Below, piece by piece: positions 59,214 to 64,000 of a stretch of DNA of 64,000 nucleotides. Each line of letters starts with the position of its first letter. The stretch's first letter is position 1. Under the pieces are notes generated by a model. It saw only the letters and a program-made list of their open reading frames with translations. It ran no database searches and was not told the DNA's origin. The translations under genes were made by a program, and so were the position numbers. Location of the stretch: the NCBI RefSeq assembly GCF_022662495.1, contig NZ_JAKPBU010000007.1:62001-126000 (forward strand), written 5' to 3'. This stretch comes from Lysobacter sp. M2-1 (GTDB lineage Bacteria > Pseudomonadota > Gammaproteobacteria > Xanthomonadales > Xanthomonadaceae).

Positions 59214-59639
59214 TCATCGGCAGCGCGCGAAGCGATCCGGTGATGCCCCCGGGCCACCACGCCAGCCGGGCGGATTTTCCCAGTTCGTGCCCCGGCCACC
59301 GCGTGGCCCGGGCGGATTGTCGTCCGCATCCAGCCAGCAGCGCGCGACCTGATTCCAGAACCCGTACGCGGGGTGCCAGTAGCCGTATGCGGGGCTGTAG
59401 TAGTACCCGGCGGACACGCGGTCGAAGCGGACGCGATGTCCCTGGTGGCGCCAATAGCGATAGTCCGGCGATGCACCGGGGCCGCCCCGCCAACCGGGCG
59501 GATTCTCCCAGTTGGTGCCGGCACCGCCACGCGGGCCCGGCGGGTTGTTGTCGCGGTCACGATGCGCCGCTACTGCATCGGTACTTCCGGTGGCGACCAA
59601 CGCCGCCAGGATGGCAGTCATCAACCAGGATTTCGTCAT
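59214..59639 (-). CDS. Small secreted protein with two 30-residue Pro/Gly/Asn repeats
   Basis: 141 residues with a signal peptide (about 1-25, ending AVAA). Residues 30-59 and 106-135 are almost identical: starting NNPPGPRGG and ending PGASPD, they differ at two positions (N31/D107, A40/R116). Between lies a Tyr/Trp-rich segment (YRYWRH...YYYSPAYGYWHP). No family recognised; the repeat could be a wall- or matrix-binding unit. ATG at 59639. Confidence 0.7.
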   Translation of the reverse strand: MTKSWLMTAILAALVATGSTDAVAAHRDRDNNPPGPRGGAGTNWENPPGWRGGPGASPDYRYWRHQGHRVRFDRVSAGYYYSPAYGYWHPAYGFWNQVARCWLDADDNPPGPRGGRGTNWENPPGWRGGPGASPDRFARCR

Positions 59640-59806
59640 GTCGGCTCTCCTTTGGCGCACAACGCGCCCCAGGAACAACCGCGCGCGGCTGGTTTCGTTG
59701 ACGGCGGATGGACCGGTGTTCCGGACCGGGTCAGGAAGCGTCGTCGGCAGACAGGCGTGACGGCTGCGGTTATCCTGCCTGCAACCGCCTGGACGCGACC
59801 GTACGC

Positions 59807-60313
59807 ATGCGATGGGATGCCTTCACCGTACTCGAGCAGGTACTGATCCTGCTGACGATTTCCAGCCAGCTGTGGATCGCGATCAAGGTCATCATGGCCT
59901 CCAGCGGCGCCGAACAATACGTTCGTGTGATGTCATTCTGCTCGGGCTTGTTGCTGTTCCTGCTGAGCCGGCCGCTTGGCGTCACCTTCGCGGACCTGAT
60001 GCTGCGAGCGCGCGTCCAGGACAATCTGCTGAGCCTGGCTCTCATTGGCGGTTTGATGCCCTTCCTGATCGGCGTGGCGGTTTCCGAAGCCACGATCCTG
60101 GCGATGCGCATCGGCAATCCGGTCTGGGTACGCACGATGCTGATCGTGGCGGCGTTCACCGCATCGCAGGCGGCTTACACCAACTACATCGCGCTCACCA
60201 CGCATGTCACCAGCCTGGATCGCGCCTTCATCCCCAACCTGTGTTACGCGATCGCGGTAGGCATCTGGTTGACGTTCCGCTATCGCGACGCGGTTCCGGC
60301 CAGGCGCGCGTGA
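59807..60313 (+). CDS. Inner-membrane protein of unknown function
   Basis: 168 residues with four to five hydrophobic helices (about 8-30, 38-58, 75-95, 103-125, 140-160). Start ATG at 59807 (MRWDAFTVLEQVLILL) follows a possible TTATCC -10 element; the open frame extends upstream but without a convincing start. Not recognised. Confidence 0.6.
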   Translation: MRWDAFTVLEQVLILLTISSQLWIAIKVIMASSGAEQYVRVMSFCSGLLLFLLSRPLGVTFADLMLRARVQDNLLSLALIGGLMPFLIGVAVSEATILAMRIGNPVWVRTMLIVAAFTASQAAYTNYIALTTHVTSLDRAFIPNLCYAIAVGIWLTFRYRDAVPARRA

Positions 60314-60463
60314 GTCTTCACGGCCATGGATGCAGTTGTCGGCCGGCGACGCGCTGACCCTAGGACCGATACGGATATCGGGCAGATCGTGCCGGCGGCG
60401 ACGGGCGAACTCGTGCGCGACCGTGCGCGCGCCGCGCAGGGTCATGGCCACCCATACTGAAGA

Positions 60464-60718
60464 TCAAGAGGATCGATCCGGCGACGCAGGCGGCTGCCGC
60501 GGGTTGAACTCACCGCCACGCGCCCAGTCGATGCCCAAATCCCCGAGCATCGTGTCCGCGCGTTCGATCACGTACAGCGCATCGTCGGGATCCTCGGCCT
60601 GTGCGGAAAGCCGGGCGACCTGCGCCTCGAACCTGGGCTGGAAATCCGCGCCTGCGCACAGGGTCGGCAGGTCGCGCTCGAGTGCCTTGAGAGCGCTGGA
60701 CAGCTGGGCGTGGTTCAT
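60464..60718 (-). CDS. Small conserved-looking protein of unknown function
   Basis: 84 residues, MNHAQLSSALKALERDLPTL, helical, acidic, with no cysteine motif apart from one Cys. Codon use matches neighbours, but no clear ribosome binding site precedes ATG 60718. Function unknown; could be a spurious frame, though a coding pattern favours real. Confidence 0.5.
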   Translation of the reverse strand: MNHAQLSSALKALERDLPTLCAGADFQPRFEAQVARLSAQAEDPDDALYVIERADTMLGDLGIDWARGGEFNPRQPPASPDRSS

Positions 60719-60826
60719 GCCGTAAATATGCGGGCGCGCCTGTTACGAAGGCGTTGCGCCCGCACGAATTCAGGAACCGGCGTGGCGGCGGCGCCTGAAG
60801 CATTCATGCGCCGATCCGGCAACGCC

Positions 60827-61093
60827 TCAGCGGAGCTGGCTGTCCTTGCTGCCGCGCCGGTTGTAACCGCTGAAGCCCGCCTCCTCGGCATCGTGCGCTT
60901 CCTGGCATGGCACGCACAGGCGTACGCCCGGGATCGCCTTGCGCCGCGCCTCGGGAATGAGGGTGTCGCATTGCTCGCAGCGTTCCAGGCCGGGTCCGCT
61001 GGGCAGCTGGCTGCGCGCACGCTGGATCGCGTCCTTGATGGTCGCGTCGATCTGGTCCTGTACCGCGCCGTCGCCGGCCCAACCGGTGGCCAT
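60827..61093 (-). CDS. DksA/TraR-family C4 zinc-finger protein
   Basis: 88 residues. Zinc ribbon CEQCDTLIPEARRKAIPGVRLCVPC, the short DksA/TraR type also found in E. coli YbiI; no long coiled coil, so it is not DksA itself. May bind the RNA polymerase secondary channel (inference). ATG at 61093. Confidence 0.82.
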   Translation of the reverse strand: MATGWAGDGAVQDQIDATIKDAIQRARSQLPSGPGLERCEQCDTLIPEARRKAIPGVRLCVPCQEAHDAEEAGFSGYNRRGSKDSQLR

Positions 61094-61307
61094 CGCGAGT
61101 CTCCCGTTGCTGGAATTTTCGAACCTTAGCGCAGGCCGGATGAATAGTTCTTCGATACGGTCGGGCCGGCACTGACGCCACGTCAAAACCTCGTCTGGCG
61201 CGCGGTTCGTGCCAAGGTAGGATGCCGGCATCGGGCGCAGGCGGAATGGGATTGCAGATGATGGTGGAGTATCTCCCCGGGCAGATCGCACGCAGATTGG
61301 TAACGCA

Positions 61308-62453
61308 TTGACCGTTCCCTTCAGCAACGAAAATCCCAGGCATGGCCTCCGCACAGTCGGCCGCTGCGGCCTGCTTCTGATGCTCGCTCTGTTCGCGGCG
61401 TGTTCGGCACAGCGCCCGGTACGCGCGCCGCCACGGGCACCCGCCGAGGTACGCGCGCAGCTGGCGCAGCTGATTCCCGCAAGCGTGAGCGACCGCCAGG
61501 GCTGGGCCGCGGACATCCAATCGGCTTTCCAGCTGCTCGATATTCCGCCGAGCACCGAAAATCTGTGTGCGGCACTGGCGGTGACGGAACAGGAATCGAC
61601 CTATCGTGCCGATCCCGTGGTTCCGGGACTGGGGCGCATCGCGCGCGCGGAAATCGGCCGGCGGGCGGCACAGAAGAAGGTTCCGCGATTCGTGGTGAGC
61701 GCCGCGCTGAAACTGAAATCTGCCGATGGACGCAGCTTCGGCGAACGCCTCGAGCGCGTGCGCACCGAGAGGGAGCTGAGCGGCCTGTACGAGGAGATGA
61801 TCGCGAAGCTGCCGCTGGGCAGGCGCCTGCTGGGCGCCAGCAACCCGGTACGCACCGGCGGCCCGATGCAGGTCAGCATCGACTTCGCCCAGCGCCATGC
61901 GCGCGAACACGGCTATCCCTACGCCGGCGGTGACTCGATCCGGCATGAGGTGTTCACGCGCCGTGGCGGCCTGTACTTTGGGATCGCCCATCTGCTCGGT
62001 TATCCGACCAGTTACGATCGCCACATCCATCGTTTCGCGGACTTCAACGCCGGCTGGTATGCCAGCCGCAACGCGGCGTTCCAGGCCGCAGTGACCGAGG
62101 CCAGCGGCGTGGCGCTAGCGCTGGACGGCGACATCGTGCTCGAAGGCGGCCGGGTCGGTGCCACCGAAGCTGCAGTGCGCTCCCTGGCGCCGCAGCTCGA
62201 CATGAGCCACGAGGCGATCCACAGGCAACTGCTCGCAGGCGATCGACTGGAGTTCGAACGGACCGAGCTCTATCGGCGTGTGTTTGCGCTGGCCGAGCAG
62301 CGGGCCGGTCGCGCGTTGCCGCGTGCGGTGATCCCGCGGATCACCCTGCAAAGCCCAAAGATCACGCGCGAGCTGACCACCGAATGGTTCGCCACCCGGG
62401 TGCAGACGCGCTACCAGCGCTGCATGAACAGGGCGTTCGCCAGCCGGACCTGA
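61308..62453 (+). CDS. DUF1615 lipoprotein
   Basis: 381 residues with an N-terminal hydrophobic stretch and lipobox ALFAAC (Cys about 32). The mature protein has TEQESTYRADPVVPGLG, FVVSAALKLKSADGRSFGERL and PMQVSIDFAQRHA, as in DUF1615; the ExxS-type motif resembles lysozyme-like transglycosylases, but no activity is established. The start is TTG at 61308 without a good ribosome binding site; no ATG or GTG fits better upstream. Confidence 0.72.
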   Translation: MTVPFSNENPRHGLRTVGRCGLLLMLALFAACSAQRPVRAPPRAPAEVRAQLAQLIPASVSDRQGWAADIQSAFQLLDIPPSTENLCAALAVTEQESTYRADPVVPGLGRIARAEIGRRAAQKKVPRFVVSAALKLKSADGRSFGERLERVRTERELSGLYEEMIAKLPLGRRLLGASNPVRTGGPMQVSIDFAQRHAREHGYPYAGGDSIRHEVFTRRGGLYFGIAHLLGYPTSYDRHIHRFADFNAGWYASRNAAFQAAVTEASGVALALDGDIVLEGGRVGATEAAVRSLAPQLDMSHEAIHRQLLAGDRLEFERTELYRRVFALAEQRAGRALPRAVIPRITLQSPKITRELTTEWFATRVQTRYQRCMNRAFASRT

Positions 62454-62502
62454 TCACACCGGCTATGGCGATGACAACAGCATCGCCCGCCATGGCCACT
62501 GA

Positions 62503-63159
62503 TCAGCTCCGCGACTCGACCAGCAGTTCCAGGTCGGCGACGAAGTCGCGGTAGGCCTGCTCCCGTCCAGCCGAATCGCGTTGGCGCAACACCCACGACG
62601 GATGCACGGTCGCGAAGCCACGCGCACCTCCCGGCAGTTCCTGCCATGTCCCACGCTCGCGCATCAGGCCGAACCCCGAGCCGAACACAGCCTTGGCGGC
62701 GATCGCGCCCAGGCAAACGACGATATCGGGCTTGATCCGACTCAGCTCGCCTTCCAGCCAGGCATGGCATGCGCGCACATGTGCCGACGCGGGGCTGCGA
62801 TGCAGGCGGAACTTGCCGCGCATCTCGAAGCGGAAATGCTTGACCGCGTTGGTAACGTACATCGCAGACCGATCCAGGCCGAGCTCGGCGATCGCCTTAT
62901 CGAACAGCTTGCCGGCGGAACCGACGAACGGCCGCCCCTGCAGGTCCTCCTCGTTGCCCGGCTGTTCCCCCACTACCAGCACCCGCGCCCTGGCCGGACC
63001 TTCGCCGAACACGGTCTGGGTCGCGTCCTTCCACAGCTCGCAGTTGCGGCAACCCTTCGCGGCGGAGCGCAGCGCGGCCAGACTGTTGCCTGTGGTCATC
63101 GGTGCTTTCACCGTTGTCCGGACACGCGACTCCGTGTTCGCGGGCTTGCGCTTGGCCAT
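62503..63159 (-). CDS. UdgX-like uracil-DNA glycosylase
   Basis: Removes uracil from DNA. 218 residues; Cys37 and Cys40 (CRNC), Cys131 and Cys149 are candidate ligands of a 4Fe-4S cluster. Motif GEQPGNEEDLQGRPFVGSAG resembles UdgX GEQPGDxED, and KFRLH at 116-120 aligns with the UdgX KRRIH signature whose His (here 120) forms a covalent DNA adduct in mycobacteria. C-terminal HPSWVLR. ATG 63159 has GAGGAAT upstream. Could be classed as family 4/5-like by some, but the KxRxH loop favours UdgX. Confidence 0.82.
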   Translation of the reverse strand: MAKRKPANTESRVRTTVKAPMTTGNSLAALRSAAKGCRNCELWKDATQTVFGEGPARARVLVVGEQPGNEEDLQGRPFVGSAGKLFDKAIAELGLDRSAMYVTNAVKHFRFEMRGKFRLHRSPASAHVRACHAWLEGELSRIKPDIVVCLGAIAAKAVFGSGFGLMRERGTWQELPGGARGFATVHPSWVLRQRDSAGREQAYRDFVADLELLVESRS

Positions 63160-63399
63160 CGTCTGATTCCTCGTACTCGGCGCGTAGAAGACCAGGTGCG
63201 CGCCGGACGAAATGATGATTCCCTGCGATAGTGAGAATCGGCTCGGCTTGAGCCCTGTGCAGAGTATCGACGCCATCGCGTGGCCAGCGCGTCGACGGGG
63301 CGTAACGGTACCCGCGTGCTCGCCAAAAAGGCGGGGAATCCCCGGTTGCATCTACGAGGCCATGCTACGGCCTGGGTCATGCGGCAAGTGCTTGCAAGC

Positions 63400-64000
63400 T
63401 CAATCCGAGAAAGCTGCGCCAGCAGCTGTGAGCGGCATGTCCGCATCGAAATCGCCTTCGCCGAAAGCTTGCAGTCGATGCGACGACTCGCCCCGCAGCA
63501 GCCGCCGCGCCTCGGCCTGCTCGTCGGGCGTGAGGCCCTGGTCCACGAATTCGATATTGCCGGCGACCAGGGTGGCGGCCACCAGCCCGTCGCGCAGCAG
63601 CAGGCGGGCGCCGGGCAGGCGCGGCACCTTCTCGCCTGGCAACAGCGTGCCGGCGAGGTTGAGCGGGTCGGCCGCCGACACGCGGACGAACGCGCCATCG
63701 CGCGCGCGCCTGCGCACCTGGCGCATCAGGGCGATGGCTTCCGGCAGTGCGAACTGTTCGCCGGACAGCCCCGCGATGAAACGCCCGCCGCGTATCTCGC
63801 CGCGCGCCTCGAGCCGGTGCAGGACCCGCACCAGTTCGCGCCACGGCGGCAGCCAGGCGGCCTCGCGCTCGAGCAACCGCCAGCAGACCACGCCGTAGCG
63901 GCGCAGCAGGGTGCGTGCGACGTGTTCGGCGGTGCCCGTGGCCACCACGCGCGAAGGTTCTGCCGCCACCGGGACGGCGGCCCAGCGCCCGGCGTCCTGC
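63400..64000 (-). CDS. Lhr-type DNA helicase, C-terminal part
   Basis: At least 200 residues of the C-terminal Lhr domain, open across the right edge. Features: RYGVVCWRLLEREAAWLPPWRELVRVLHRLEARGEIRGGRF, then GLSGEQFALPEAIALMRQVRR and a beta-rich end with PLNLAGTLLPGEKVPRLPG. Such proteins are ATP-dependent DNA helicases in DNA repair. The helicase core lies outside the window. The 240 bp between this stop and the UDG gene hold nothing I recognise. Confidence 0.85.
   Translation of the reverse strand, partial: QDAGRWAAVPVAAEPSRVVATGTAEHVARTLLRRYGVVCWRLLEREAAWLPPWRELVRVLHRLEARGEIRGGRFIAGLSGEQFALPEAIALMRQVRRRARDGAFVRVSAADPLNLAGTLLPGEKVPRLPGARLLLRDGLVAATLVAGNIEFVDQGLTPDEQAEARRLLRGESSHRLQAFGEGDFDADMPLTAAGAAFSD

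Noticed and set aside
59933-60451. A 172-residue minus-strand open frame opposite the membrane protein
   Set aside because: Its first part looks somewhat gene-like, but there is no ribosome binding site and most of it is an antisense frame of a protein with clear hydrophobic helices.
62467-62487. Terminator between the DUF1615 and UDG genes
   Set aside because: GGCGATG / CATCGCC forms a small stem but there is no T tract on either strand.

Overview
The window looks like ordinary chromosomal core sequence from a high-GC gammaproteobacterium of the Xanthomonadaceae/Lysobacteraceae (Lysobacter, Luteimonas or Pseudoxanthomonas type). The reasons are the strong GC bias at third codon positions, neighbourhoods typical of the group (ndk-rlmN-pilF-rodZ-yfgM-bamB-der; cmk-rpsA-ihfB-lapB-glycosyltransferase-dehydratase-galU; rluC divergent from rne), a FadN-type beta-oxidation enzyme beside a PsrA-like regulator, and a proline-rich 'transmembrane repetitive' protein. 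The genus is an inference. I see no rRNA, tRNA, CRISPR array, insertion sequence, integrase, prophage or defence island.

Layout. 1-6.6 kb: ppsR (cut by the left edge) divergent from ppsA, then an MscS channel, orn, a DUF2721 protein, tadA and a DUF1993 protein. 6.6-10.7 kb: purine and one-carbon genes guaB-guaA and folD on the minus strand. 10.8-15.3 kb: a DUF1244 protein, an exported DUF2272 protein, and the molybdenum-cofactor genes moeB, moeA and mobA. 15.3-22.1 kb: a minus-strand housekeeping block for envelope and translation (der, bamB, yfgM-like, rodZ, pilF, rlmN, ndk). 22.3-26.7 kb: a psrA-fadN-fadA operon with a clear PsrA-type operator. 26.8-34.8 kb: a minus-strand run cmk, rpsA, ihfB, lapB, WecA-like transferase, nucleotide-sugar dehydratase, galU. 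35-42.6 kb: ykgO (a 41-aa ribosomal protein), agmatine-to-putrescine genes aguA and aguB, a MASE2-GGDEF protein, a TetR-hydrolase pair and a TraB-family protein. 42.6-50.5 kb: an RND efflux operon (one adaptor, two different permeases) without an outer-membrane channel gene. 50.8-64 kb: two single-haem cytochromes, the transmembrane repetitive protein, nfuA, phhB, rluC, rne, several small unknown genes, a DUF1615 lipoprotein, a UdgX-like uracil-DNA glycosylase and the C-terminal end of an Lhr-type helicase.

The clearest anomaly is inside ppsA. A 113-bp stretch with long G and C runs is a noisy tandem copy of the following ppsA sequence, and removing exactly 113 bp restores the frame and the family length. 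This is most simply a sequencing or assembly error. I did not find a convincing new biological system. The best biological leads are the PsrA operator in front of psrA-fadN-fadA, an orphan minus-strand terminator next to it, a UdgX-like glycosylase with an altered signature motif, a DUF2272 protein with a serine at the expected nucleophile position and duplicated Cys-rich tails, and a small secreted protein built from two nearly identical 30-residue repeats.
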